From positions 62,001 to 126,000 of the forward strand of contig NZ_JAWLVJ010000009.1 of assembly GCF_033100395.1 (NCBI RefSeq): a DNA stretch of 64,000 nt, in the 5' to 3' direction. The position numbers and the translations under genes were made by a program. A model generated the notes under the pieces. It had not been told where the DNA came from, ran no database searches, and worked only from the letters and a program-made list of their open reading frames with translations. This document shows, one piece after another, positions 56,608-64,000 of this stretch. Source of the DNA: Terasakiella sp033100395 (GTDB lineage Bacteria; Pseudomonadota; Alphaproteobacteria; Rhodospirillales; Terasakiellaceae). Position 1 is the first letter of the stretch. Every line of letters begins with the position of its first letter.

Positions 56608-59145
56608 TTACTCTCCCACAACCCTGTCTTTCGGGAAGGTGACCATCACGGTGGTCCCCACGTCCGGCTCACTCAAAATTTCAAGTTGGGCGCTGTGCAG
56701 TTTGGCAAGATTTACCGCAAGGGGAAGCCCCAGACCTGTGCCTTCATACTGACGTGATAGAGAGGATTGGATTTGCACAAACGGGGTCAGGGCAATTTCG
56801 ACTTCCTGTTTGTTCATGCCAATGCCTTTATCCTGAATGATCAGGCGCATTTCACCACTGTCCAGCAATTGGGTGGACAGGCTCACCTGACCGTCATCCC
56901 GGCTGAATTTCACTGCATTGCTTAAGAGATTCAGGCAAATCTGTTTGACCCGGCGACGGTCGCCATAAAGTTTTTGATCGAAATCAGACTGAATGGTGAT
57001 GGGGATATGTTTCTTTTCGGCGGCCTGCTGCATCATGCGTTTGCTCTGGATCAGGACTTCTTCCATATCAAAGGCTTCTTCATCCAGTTCAACTTCGCCC
57101 GATCCAATGCGTGAAATATCCAGAATGTCGTTGATCAGCTTTAACAGGTGATTACCCGAAACATGGATATCGTCGATATATTCTTTATATGATTCCGGCT
57201 GAATGGGTCCTCGGATTTCATGACGGATAAAGTCTGAAAAGCCGATGATGGCGTTTAGCGGGGTGCGCAATTCGTGGCTCATATTCGCCAGGAAATCGGT
57301 TTTGGCAAGGCTGGAAGCTTCGGCATGGGCCACTGCTTCTTCACTTTTCTTGATGTGATTTTGCAGGCTCTCAGTCATGTCGTTCAGAGAGCTTGCAAGT
57401 TCGCCCATTTCATCCTTGCTGGTGACCTTGGCGCGCACAGATAAGTCCCCGCTTTTGATTTTGCGCAGATCACTGATCAGGCTTTTGATGCGATCGCTTA
57501 AAGAATTCGCCATCCAGATCGCAATCAGAATGACAAAAATGATCATAAAGCCCGTATAGACCGTCAGGTTGATCGTGGTTTTCTGCACCGATTCTTCAAG
57601 GGTGGCAAACAGTTCGGCTTCCTGTTGTTCGGCTTTCGCATCCTGGATTTGCACCATACTTTCCAACAGATGTTTGGTGTCGTTGGCTGCGCGGTGGAAT
57701 TCATCCACATTGGCCCCGATGGTGACGAATCCAAAGCCGCGTGGGGACTGGGCATATTGTCCGGTGTAATAGGGGATGGTGGCAGCCGTCGTCAGTTTCC
57801 ACAGACCTGACCAGAAGATCACGAACGAGCCAGACCCGCCTTCTGCCGTCAGGTTCCACCAACCCGCACATTGCGGGGCGAAATTCAGATAGCGGCAATC
57901 AAGGGCCAGCTGGCCTTGTTTGATCAATTGTTTGGCAGGCTTGTTTGGCTTGTCCTGATTTAAGAACCAGGGCATCTGTCCTTGATAATCCACATAGCTT
58001 TGCCCGGATGCCTGCCAGCTGTCATATAGGTTTTGCGAGAGCCACGGAACGGACGGTTCCCCCGTTTCCGGGTCATAGCCCACGATGAAATAGTCGCGCG
58101 GATGGGAAATGTTGCGCGCTTTGTGGTCCCAGATAAAGGCGTAGTTGCCACTGGCGGCATCGGAGATATCGCTATAGCGTTCTTCCGTCGGGATATGATG
58201 GTCGCTGAATTCCATGATGTGGCGATGATCAAGCGCAAGCGTTACATAGCCTGTGATCTCACCGTTTTTAACAACAGGCGTGGCCCAGCGAACGATCCCT
58301 TCAAACCGTTTCCCAACCGGATTTTCTTTCCCGGCATAAGCTGAACTTTCCGGCTCAAACGGAACATTCTTTTTCTCTGCCGTTGCCTTGGTATAAGGGC
58401 CGATGATCTTGCTGGGCAGATACGCCCCGATCACGTCTGAAACATAAATCTCCCCGGGCTTCAGGTTTTTCAATTCATCAAAATAAGTTTCTGCCTTGAT
58501 AAAGGTGTTGGATTTAACCGAGATATCTTTTTTTGCTGCATCGACCAGAGAACTGGTTGTCGCCTTGGCAAGCTCCCTCCCGCTTTTATCGATGAAGGAC
58601 ATTTCCAGATAAAGCGGGCGCTGGTTGGAGGCTTTTAACTGGTCGGCAATGCGATAGCTGAACTGCTTTTTATTGGCATCGATCTGGGCCGTGCGCAAAG
58701 TGGGACTATTCGTGCGCGGGGCTTCGGGGACCCATTTATCACCGCTTTCATTTAACACCCATGTGCCATGGTCACTGACTGATTTGGTGCGTGATTTCAG
58801 AAAATTTTGATAAGCGGCATCTGTCGGATCCATGGTGGCCGCATAGAGAATTTCACTGTCGCGCTCATAGAGGAACTGGGCGACATTGCGTGCAAGGTCC
58901 GTGGTCTGACGTTCAATGGATTCCCGGGCTTTGTCGTCCAGAGCCTCAACGGAATTTTTGGATGCAAGATTGCCAGCGTCATGAACGGTCTGACGCATTT
59001 GATCCGTAATGACTTTGCTTTTTTCTGCAGCAGTGTCACCAAAATCAATGACAGCCTGCCATGTCATCCATGCGAGCAAGACAAGCGGGATGACTTTAAT
59101 GAGTAGGAAAATCGAAATCAATTTCCCACGGATACCAAATGGCAT
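56608..59145 (-). CDS. Membrane histidine kinase with a very large periplasmic sensor
   Basis: This 845-residue kinase has an N-terminal membrane helix (residues 8-28), a periplasmic region of about 480 residues that includes Cache-like parts (TPVVKNGEITGYVTLALDHRHI, SGNYAFIWDHKARNISHPRDYF), a second helix (LTVYTGFMIIFVILIAIWMAN), HAMP, HisKA with the phospho-acceptor His at about residue 620 (ANMSHELRTPLNA), and an HATPase (NLLSNAVKFS, DKGIGM, GTGLGLPLA). GGAGAAG precedes the ATG at 59145. No response regulator is adjacent, so it is an orphan kinase. Confidence 0.9.
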   Translation of the reverse strand: MPFGIRGKLISIFLLIKVIPLVLLAWMTWQAVIDFGDTAAEKSKVITDQMRQTVHDAGNLASKNSVEALDDKARESIERQTTDLARNVAQFLYERDSEILYAATMDPTDAAYQNFLKSRTKSVSDHGTWVLNESGDKWVPEAPRTNSPTLRTAQIDANKKQFSYRIADQLKASNQRPLYLEMSFIDKSGRELAKATTSSLVDAAKKDISVKSNTFIKAETYFDELKNLKPGEIYVSDVIGAYLPSKIIGPYTKATAEKKNVPFEPESSAYAGKENPVGKRFEGIVRWATPVVKNGEITGYVTLALDHRHIMEFSDHHIPTEERYSDISDAASGNYAFIWDHKARNISHPRDYFIVGYDPETGEPSVPWLSQNLYDSWQASGQSYVDYQGQMPWFLNQDKPNKPAKQLIKQGQLALDCRYLNFAPQCAGWWNLTAEGGSGSFVIFWSGLWKLTTAATIPYYTGQYAQSPRGFGFVTIGANVDEFHRAANDTKHLLESMVQIQDAKAEQQEAELFATLEESVQKTTINLTVYTGFMIIFVILIAIWMANSLSDRIKSLISDLRKIKSGDLSVRAKVTSKDEMGELASSLNDMTESLQNHIKKSEEAVAHAEASSLAKTDFLANMSHELRTPLNAIIGFSDFIRHEIRGPIQPESYKEYIDDIHVSGNHLLKLINDILDISRIGSGEVELDEEAFDMEEVLIQSKRMMQQAAEKKHIPITIQSDFDQKLYGDRRRVKQICLNLLSNAVKFSRDDGQVSLSTQLLDSGEMRLIIQDKGIGMNKQEVEIALTPFVQIQSSLSRQYEGTGLGLPLAVNLAKLHSAQLEILSEPDVGTTVMVTFPKDRVVGE

Positions 59146-59283
59146 ACGTTCTTCTCCAGCGATAGAGGCCTGTTTTATTAGTTATTTTTCATTTTTGTGA
59201 CAGTATACATCATAAATTGCCCCTTGCACAATCTCATGGAAACAGACTATCTGAGTAGGGTCTTTTACTCATAGGTGTATATA

Positions 59284-60270
59284 ATGATTGATCGTCTTCC
59301 TTTGTGGCTCCGTGGTTTCTTCAAACTTCCTGATGTCAGTATGTCAGGTGTTGGGGGCAAAAAATCAGCGTTCGCGTTACGTGGGCTTGGCGTTATCATT
59401 TTAATTGCCTTGCTTTATTACCCCATCGGCATGGCTTTGGTGCATAAGGTTGATGATAACACCACCCTTGATACGGAAGTTCAGGCTGGACAGAGCCGAT
59501 CGGTTGCCATGGCCGCCGCCCTGATTGATCGGGAAACGGAAATCCACCCCTGGGTGGCCAATGATCCGTGGTTCCTTCCCGGTGCCGCTTTGGACAATAT
59601 GCCGAATTTCCAACAGGGCATTATCTATGCTCTGTCGCGTTACACCATTGAAATGAGTGACCAGATCGGACGTACACGTGGGTCAAGTGAAGTTGATAAA
59701 GACCTTGATAAAGCCGCAGGGCTTTTGAAATACGCAGGTGACGTGTGGGTGTTTGACTTTTCAGTTTCCCTTGCGCCAACTGCCCCCAGTGATTCGCAAT
59801 ATAAAGCGGCGCGCAAAAGCCTGATTTCTTATAACAATCGTCTGGCTAAAGGTGAAGCCGTCTTTGATGCGCGTGCAGACAATCTGGAACGTACGCTGGA
59901 ACGGATTGCGGGGGATTTGGGCTCTGGGTCTGCCGTAATTGATAAGTATATCCGTGAAAGTTCCGGTTCGATCATCGATTTTCATGCCGATGATATCTAT
60001 TACCGCAACAAAGGGCGTCTTTATGCCTACTATCTGATCCTGCGTGAACTGAAAGAAGATTTCCGCAATGTGATCGAAGATAAAGAACTGACCAAAGCCT
60101 GGGACCAGATGCTGGATTCTTTGAAAATAGCTGCTGAAGCCCAGCCGCTTGTTGTGATCAATGGCGATCCAGACAGTTTCTGGCGTCCCAGCCACCTGAC
60201 ATCACAGGGCTTTTATCTGCTTCGTGCGCGTACGCAATTGAAAGAAGTTGCCAATATCTTGTTGAAGTAA
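59284..60270 (+). CDS. DUF2333 family protein
   Basis: This 328-residue protein has one N-terminal membrane helix (LGVIILIALLYYPIGMALV) followed by a domain that begins HKVDDNTTLD, the signature of DUF2333. The rest is mostly helical and lies in the periplasm by topology. The family is found in alpha- and gammaproteobacteria and has no known function. The ATG at 59284 seems the best start; a GTG at 59275 adds three residues. A universal stress protein gene follows 27 bases later. Confidence 0.85.
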   Translation: MIDRLPLWLRGFFKLPDVSMSGVGGKKSAFALRGLGVIILIALLYYPIGMALVHKVDDNTTLDTEVQAGQSRSVAMAAALIDRETEIHPWVANDPWFLPGAALDNMPNFQQGIIYALSRYTIEMSDQIGRTRGSSEVDKDLDKAAGLLKYAGDVWVFDFSVSLAPTAPSDSQYKAARKSLISYNNRLAKGEAVFDARADNLERTLERIAGDLGSGSAVIDKYIRESSGSIIDFHADDIYYRNKGRLYAYYLILRELKEDFRNVIEDKELTKAWDQMLDSLKIAAEAQPLVVINGDPDSFWRPSHLTSQGFYLLRARTQLKEVANILLK

Positions 60271-60297
60271 CGCAAAAAGCAAGGCAATCTATCTTTC

Positions 60298-60780
60298 ATG
60301 GTAGAGAGTAAAGAAGTTCATGAACGGGTTTTCCTTGTTGTCGTTGACGATAGCGAGGAAATGAACGTGGCCCTGAGATTTGCAGCGAAACGCGCAAAAC
60401 ATTCAGGGGGACGCGTGGCGTTGCTGTATGTGATCGAACCGGCAGAATTCCAGCACTGGATGTTCGTCGGTACCCTGATGGCGGAAGAAGCCCGCGAAGA
60501 AGCGGAAAAAGCCGTCCATCAGTTTTCCGAAGCGGTGCAGGAAATTACCGGGGAAATCCCCATGATCTATATCCGCGAAGGCAACCGTCAAAATCAGTTG
60601 ATGAAGCTTCTGAAGGAAGAACCACTGATTTCCCTTCTGGTACTGGCCGCAGCCGATTCTGCTGATGGACCGGGCCCGCTGGTGTCATCGTTGACAGGTG
60701 ATATGGTGGGCGGCCTGCCCGTGCCGATCACGGTGGTCCCTGCGACATTGAGCGAAGAAGATATCGATCGAATTACCTAA
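60298..60780 (+). CDS. Universal stress protein, single domain
   Basis: This 160-residue UspA-like protein starts with the strand RVFLVVVDDSEEMNVALRFAAKRAK and has LYVIEPAEFQHW, EGNRQNQLMKLLKEE and a C-terminal PVPITVVPATLS. The usual ATP-binding GxxGxxxxxxGS motif is weak (ADSADGPGPLVSSLTGD), so nucleotide binding is uncertain. It lies downstream of DUF2333 and is probably co-transcribed. A second, tandem-domain Usp is at 28.2 kb. Confidence 0.85.
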   Translation: MVESKEVHERVFLVVVDDSEEMNVALRFAAKRAKHSGGRVALLYVIEPAEFQHWMFVGTLMAEEAREEAEKAVHQFSEAVQEITGEIPMIYIREGNRQNQLMKLLKEEPLISLLVLAAADSADGPGPLVSSLTGDMVGGLPVPITVVPATLSEEDIDRIT

Positions 60781-60885
60781 AAGAATTTATATCCGACTAA
60801 TTTACTAGGTTTTGCGCTTGACCTTTTGGCAAAATAGGACCATTTAAAGGGCAAGTTATGAAACCATCGCATTGAAAGGTGCCTC

Positions 60886-61437
60886 ATGTTTATTCAAACC
60901 GAAGCTACGCCAAACCCATCAACTTTAAAGTTCATCCCTGAACAGACCATCATGGCGCAGGGCACGGCAAACTTTAACGATAAAGACACGGCTGCGCGCT
61001 CCCCGCTGGCGACCCGTCTCTTTGGTGTGGAAGGTGTAGACAGTATTTTCCTTGGTTCCGATTTCATTACAGTGACAAAAGGCGATGACCAGGACTGGCA
61101 GGTCATGAAACCGATGGTTCTGGAAGCCTTGATGAACCACTTTAATTCTGGTGACGCTGTGATCCAGGAAGAGACCGGCGAAGATGGCGCTGACGGCGAA
61201 GAAGACAGCGACATCGTCAAACAGATCAAAGAACTTCTGGAAACCCGCGTACGTCCGGCTGTGGCCCAGGACGGCGGTGATATCATCTTCCACAAGTTTG
61301 AAGACGGCATTGTTTACCTGACCATGATGGGCGCCTGTTCCGGCTGCCCAAGTTCTGGGGCGACATTGAAGCACGGCATTGAGAACATGCTGCGTTACTA
61401 CATCCCGGAAATTACCGAGGTGCGCCAGGCTGAATAG
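60886..61437 (+). CDS. NfuA-type Fe-S scaffold protein
   Basis: This 183-residue protein carries an Nfu N-terminal domain (MFIQTEATPNPSTLKFIP, RSPLATRLFGVEGVDSIFL) and a NifU C-terminal domain (ETRVRPAVAQDGGDI, then GACSGCPSSGATLKHGIENML) with the cluster-binding Cys151 and Cys154. It delivers [4Fe-4S] clusters to client enzymes; IspH encoded in this window is such an enzyme class. A T-rich terminator follows at 61456. The gene has its own promoter region (60781-60885, TTGACC about 60 bases upstream). Confidence 0.94.
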   Translation: MFIQTEATPNPSTLKFIPEQTIMAQGTANFNDKDTAARSPLATRLFGVEGVDSIFLGSDFITVTKGDDQDWQVMKPMVLEALMNHFNSGDAVIQEETGEDGADGEEDSDIVKQIKELLETRVRPAVAQDGGDIIFHKFEDGIVYLTMMGACSGCPSSGATLKHGIENMLRYYIPEITEVRQAE

Positions 61438-61455
61438 TCTGTCATTAAAGATAAG

Positions 61456-61490
61456 AAAAACCCGCTTTCGTGATGAAGGCGGGTTTTTTT
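61456..61490 (+). terminator. Terminator of the nfuA-type gene
   Basis: AAAAACCCGC and GCGGGTTTTTTT form a G+C-rich stem followed by seven T. The A-run before the stem makes it usable from the convergent YcgN gene too. Confidence 0.85.
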
Positions 61491-61496
61491 GTGGCC

Positions 61497-61937
61497 TTAC
61501 TCCGGCCAGTGGACGATGTAGTCTTCCAGGTCGCCATCTACTTCATCTTCATTGATAAAGCGCCCGGCAACACTGTGGCCGGATTTCACGGTACTTTTGG
61601 GGTCGCCCGTAACCAAAGGATGCCAGTTCGGCAGGTCGAGGCCATCGCGCAGGCGGCGATACGCACAGCTGGACGGCAGCCAGTGCAGGTTATCCAGATT
61701 TTGTGGCAGCAGTTCCACACAGTCTGGCACAAGAAAGGTGCGCATCTGATACTGGGTACAGTGGCAGGTGTCCTTATCCATCAAACGGCAGGCCACGTTG
61801 GTGTAGCAGACTTCCTCGCTATCTTCGTCTTCCAGTTTATGCAGGCAGCATTTGCCACAGCCGTCACAGAGCGATTCCCACTCATCCAAAGACATGTCGG
61901 CAAGTTTTTTTGTTTTCCAGAAGGGCTGGTCAGTCAT
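61497..61937 (-). CDS. YcgN-family cysteine-cluster protein (UPF0260)
   Basis: This 146-residue protein is recognised by LCDGCGKCCLHKLEDED, NVACRLMDKDTCHCTQY, and LPSSCAYRRLRDGLDLPNWHPL. It has about ten cysteines in a pattern suited to metal or Fe-S binding. The family has no known function. The ATG is at 61937. It is convergent with the nfuA-type gene across the shared terminator; phaZ lies upstream on the same strand, 77 bases away. Confidence 0.92.
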   Translation of the reverse strand: MTDQPFWKTKKLADMSLDEWESLCDGCGKCCLHKLEDEDSEEVCYTNVACRLMDKDTCHCTQYQMRTFLVPDCVELLPQNLDNLHWLPSSCAYRRLRDGLDLPNWHPLVTGDPKSTVKSGHSVAGRFINEDEVDGDLEDYIVHWPE

Positions 61938-62014
61938 TTGATTCTCTACATAGGAAAAGGGCGTGACACTTATATAAATGCCACGCCCTGATAATTCCAG
62001 CGAATTAGAAACGC

Positions 62015-63253
62015 TTATTTCTTTGGCTCAAGCTCTGCATCATGTTCCAGAATGAACTGGGCAACCATTGGCTTGATCTCTTCACGCCAGCGACGGCCAT
62101 TGAAGATACCGTAGTGACCAACGTTTGGGTGCAGGATGTGTTTCTGCTTGTCCTTTGGAATGTTGGTACAGATGGTATGGGCTGCTTCTGTCTGACCGCG
62201 ACCTGTGATGTCGTCCTTTTCCCCTTCGATGGTGAAAAGGGCGGTCTTTTTGATTGCAGACGGGTGAACTTTGCGGTCACGCCAGTTCATGTCATCCATC
62301 GGCAGGGAGTGATCCATAAACACGGTTTTCAGTGTTTGCAGATAGAATTCCGCTGGCAGGTCCATAACAGACAGATATTCATCATAGAAAATGCGGTGAT
62401 CTTCTGCCGAATCGCCATCGCCTTCGATCATGTGGTTATAAAGGTTCAGGTGGGCACCGACGTGACGTTCCAGGTTCATGGTCATAAAGCCCGTCAGCTG
62501 CATGAAGCCAGGATAGACATGGCGCATAAAGCCGGGATAGTTCACGGGAACCTGCGCGATAACGCTTTGTTCAAACCATTCGATGTCTTTTTCTTCGGCC
62601 AGTTTGTTTACTTCGGTCGGGCTGACGCGGGTATCGATCGGGCCACCCATCAGCGTCATGGAAGATGGCGCACAGTAATCTTCGTCTTCTGCCATCAGCG
62701 ATACGGCTGCCAGAACCGGAACGGATGGCTGACAGACCGCAAGCACGTGGGTATTTGGACCCAGGTGGTGCAGGAAGTACATAATATATTCGATATAGTC
62801 ATCCAGATTGAACGTGCCGTGGCTTGTGCAGACGTCACGCGCGTTGATCCAGTCTGTGATGTAAACGTCATGATCGGGCAGCAGTGCTTCAACGGTACCA
62901 CGCAATAGCGTTGCGTAGTGACCGGACAGGGGGGCAACAACCAACAGCTTTGGATGTTTCTGCTTGGTGTGACGCTTGAAGTGCAGTAGTTCGCAGAAGG
63001 GCTTGTGCAGGACAACTTCTTCATCCACCGCAACTTCATTGCCTTCGATTTCAGTTGTATGCAGGCCGAATTCCGGTTTGATGTAGCGGCGTGTTACGCG
63101 CTCAAACAAATGGCAGCTTGCCGCAATTGCACGTCCCATCGGTGTGTAAGACACAGGCATAAAGGGAGAGCGGAAAACCTCTTCCATTTTTTCCGCAGCA
63201 TGGCGAAATGGGGACCATACTGAATGTTGGAATTCATAGAATTGATAAAGCAT
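62015..63253 (-). CDS. phaZ: Intracellular polyhydroxyalkanoate depolymerase
   Basis: This 412-residue enzyme belongs to the alpha/beta-hydrolase PhaZ family that degrades native intracellular PHB granules. The nucleophile is a Cys rather than Ser: LAVCQPSVPVLAAV at about residue 174, as in the Ralstonia enzyme. MLYQFYEFQHSVWSPFRHAA at the start and a late His (NVGHYGIFNGRRW) are typical. ATG at 63253. A PhaJ-like hydratase gene at 20.7 kb points to active PHA metabolism; polymerase genes are not in the window. Confidence 0.94.
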   Translation of the reverse strand: MLYQFYEFQHSVWSPFRHAAEKMEEVFRSPFMPVSYTPMGRAIAASCHLFERVTRRYIKPEFGLHTTEIEGNEVAVDEEVVLHKPFCELLHFKRHTKQKHPKLLVVAPLSGHYATLLRGTVEALLPDHDVYITDWINARDVCTSHGTFNLDDYIEYIMYFLHHLGPNTHVLAVCQPSVPVLAAVSLMAEDEDYCAPSSMTLMGGPIDTRVSPTEVNKLAEEKDIEWFEQSVIAQVPVNYPGFMRHVYPGFMQLTGFMTMNLERHVGAHLNLYNHMIEGDGDSAEDHRIFYDEYLSVMDLPAEFYLQTLKTVFMDHSLPMDDMNWRDRKVHPSAIKKTALFTIEGEKDDITGRGQTEAAHTICTNIPKDKQKHILHPNVGHYGIFNGRRWREEIKPMVAQFILEHDAELEPKK

Positions 63254-63446
63254 GCGACGTTTTTCCTTAGTTGGTCAGGATTCTTTTTGAAATCCAAGTT
63301 ATCTATTTGCCTAAGTATAATCGTTTTAATAACTGAGAACTCGCAAAATATTATTAAAATGTTTCAATCGTCAACTAATTTACGCACAATTATACCAAAG
63401 AATGAACATGTTCACCCCTAATATAAGTATGGTAGCGTTAGTTGCG

Positions 63447-63473
63447 GTGCAGCATTTTTTGTGTGCGCTGCAC
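63447..63473. promoter_or_regulatory. GTGCAGC/GCTGCAC inverted repeat in the phaZ-rpmH gap
   Basis: Two 7-bp arms separated by 13 bases form a perfect inverted repeat with TGCAGC half-sites. It could bind a regulator of phaZ such as a PhaR-type protein; this is a guess from location and half-site shape only. Confidence 0.3.
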
Positions 63474-63562
63474 AATAGCATGATTGTTCGCCTATAATCC
63501 AGTTTTTTCTTATGACAAATGTGCGAAACTGACTTTTATGACGTTTTCATGTAATGAGTCCG

Positions 63563-63591
63563 TTGACTTAAGCCGATCAACCCCTTATACA
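63563..63591 (+). promoter_or_regulatory. Predicted sigma-70 promoter of rpmH-rnpA
   Basis: TTGACT (63563-63568) and TATACA (63586-63591) with a 17-base spacer lie 47 bases before the rpmH start, an almost consensus promoter as expected for a ribosomal protein operon. Confidence 0.75.
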
Positions 63592-63637
63592 CCGACGCTC
63601 GTTTACTTAGTTTTCACTTTATTTTCGGAGTTGACCC

Positions 63638-63772
63638 GTGAAACGCACGTATCAGCCCAGCAAGCTTGTTCGCAAACGCCGCCATGGTTTCCGTAGCCGT
63701 ATGGCTACTGTTGCAGGTCGCCGCGTACTTTCTGCTCGTCGCGCCAAAGGCCGCAAGAAACTGTCTGCTTAA
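63638..63772 (+). CDS. rpmH: 50S ribosomal protein L34
   Basis: This 44-residue, very basic protein has the invariant L34 sequence start MKRTYQPSKLVRKRRHGFRS, then MATVAGRRVLSARRAKGR. The start is GTG at 63638 with GGAG seven bases upstream. It is followed 34 bases later by rnpA, the universal order in bacteria. Confidence 0.98.
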   Translation: MKRTYQPSKLVRKRRHGFRSRMATVAGRRVLSARRAKGRKKLSA

Positions 63773-63806
63773 GTAGCAGTCTTGCCCGAAGTAAGGATGG
63801 TTGGGT

Positions 63807-64000
63807 ATGTCCCGTCTGCCACGTCTCAAAAAACGGCGTGAATTTCTTCAGGTCGCTTCGACCCGACGGAAATGGGTTACACCCGGCCTGATCTTACAAA
63901 TCCGCAAACGCACCAAACCTTTATCTTCTTTATATAAGGGGGCGGGCTTTGCGATACCGGAGGGGCAACCGGACATTCGGATCGGTTTTACGGTCAGCAA
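63807..64000 (+). CDS. rnpA: Ribonuclease P protein component, N-terminal part
   Basis: The first 64 codons are present before the window ends; the rest is outside. The fragment starts MSRLPRLKKRREFLQVAST, typical of RnpA, and ends DIRIGFTVS just before the RNA-binding RNR helix would begin. RnpA supports the catalytic RNA that matures tRNA 5' ends. AAGGA precedes the ATG at 63807. It is co-transcribed with rpmH. Confidence 0.95.
   Translation, partial: MSRLPRLKKRREFLQVASTRRKWVTPGLILQIRKRTKPLSSLYKGAGFAIPEGQPDIRIGFTVS

Larger units (their letters stand above)
63254..63637. other. Divergent phaZ / rpmH promoter region
   Basis: This 384-base A+T-rich gap holds no gene. It contains the rpmH promoter (63563-63591), a GTGCAGC/GCTGCAC inverted repeat (63447-63473), and on the minus strand a TTGACG at 63369-63374 that may be the -35 of phaZ. 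I find no clear DnaA-box cluster, so I do not call an origin. Confidence 0.5.

Noticed and set aside
63254..63637. A replication origin next to rpmH
   Set aside because: The gap is A+T-rich, but no cluster of DnaA boxes is visible, and dnaA is not present in the window.

Overview
The window looks like a chromosomal segment of an alphaproteobacterium, most likely a marine member of the Rhodospirillales (Terasakiella/Magnetovibrio-like). That placement is inferred from gene content and order: the ispH-thrB-rnhA operon, rph-rdgB divergent from hrcA-grpE, an IalB-family protein, the aerobic cobaltochelatase CobN, an intracellular PHA depolymerase with a PhaJ-like hydratase, DUF3126, DUF2333 and a thioredoxin-TPR-LON-Trm112-DUF971 string. 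G+C looks close to 50 % and genes are densely packed on both strands. I see no rRNA, prophage, insertion sequence or CRISPR array.

Layout. 0-8 kb: the end of a TrmH-type RNA methyltransferase, an IalB-like secreted protein, a diguanylate cyclase, DUF924, a TetR-YciI-Tag unit with tandem operators, then rdgB/rph/DUF3126 divergent from hrcA-grpE. 7.4-16.8 kb: a lipoprotein and a large secreted TPR-type protein, ispH-thrB-rnhA, a lone receiver protein, a DsbD/ScsB-type reductase, YqgE, a GNAT and a solute-binding protein. 16.9-31 kb: cobN, a MaoC hydratase, an M23 peptidase, an AhpD-like protein behind a perfect palindrome, a Sel1 protein, a YejA-like binding protein, two tail-to-tail CYTH proteins, Nudix, a universal stress protein, YtoQ and an SlyD-like isomerase. 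30.3-40 kb: dapD, dapE and two poorly characterised partners (a membrane protein and a divergent PLP-fold protein), an EAL protein, a pyrimidine nucleotidase, and a glycosylation cluster (two GT2 enzymes plus a TPR/2OG-oxygenase). 40-50.7 kb: pgk, a Tat-type binding protein, DUF2059, the cobalamin nucleotide-loop genes cobC-cobS and divergent cobT, a DMT exporter, a nucleotidyltransferase, an ArsR/SRPBCC divergon and a hybrid histidine kinase. 50.7-52.8 kb: a visibly A+T-richer pair of unfamiliar genes. 52.8-64 kb: a periplasmic MsrA, two identical tRNA-Gly(GCC) genes, a ProX-type deacylase, the thioredoxin-TPR-LON-Trm112-DUF971 string, a large orphan sensor kinase, DUF2333, a Usp protein, an NfuA-type Fe-S protein, YcgN, phaZ, and finally rpmH-rnpA, where the window ends inside rnpA.

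Themes. Cobalamin synthesis is split between two loci (chelation and nucleotide-loop assembly) with no B12 riboswitch visible at either. Signalling is rich: a GGDEF, a PAS-EAL, two large histidine kinases and a stand-alone receiver. Proteostasis and redox genes recur (HrcA/GrpE, SlyD-like, CnoX-like thioredoxin, DsbD, periplasmic MsrA, NfuA). A family of paired G+C-rich hairpins sits in several intergenic gaps.

The most interesting unexplained items are a signal-less protein with two peptidoglycan-binding-like repeats (50.7 kb), the divergent PLP-fold protein behind dapE (33 kb), and a nine-G tract inside the TPR/2OG-oxygenase gene (39.2 kb). I found no convincingly new multi-gene system. All product names come from reading translated motifs by eye; no database search was run.
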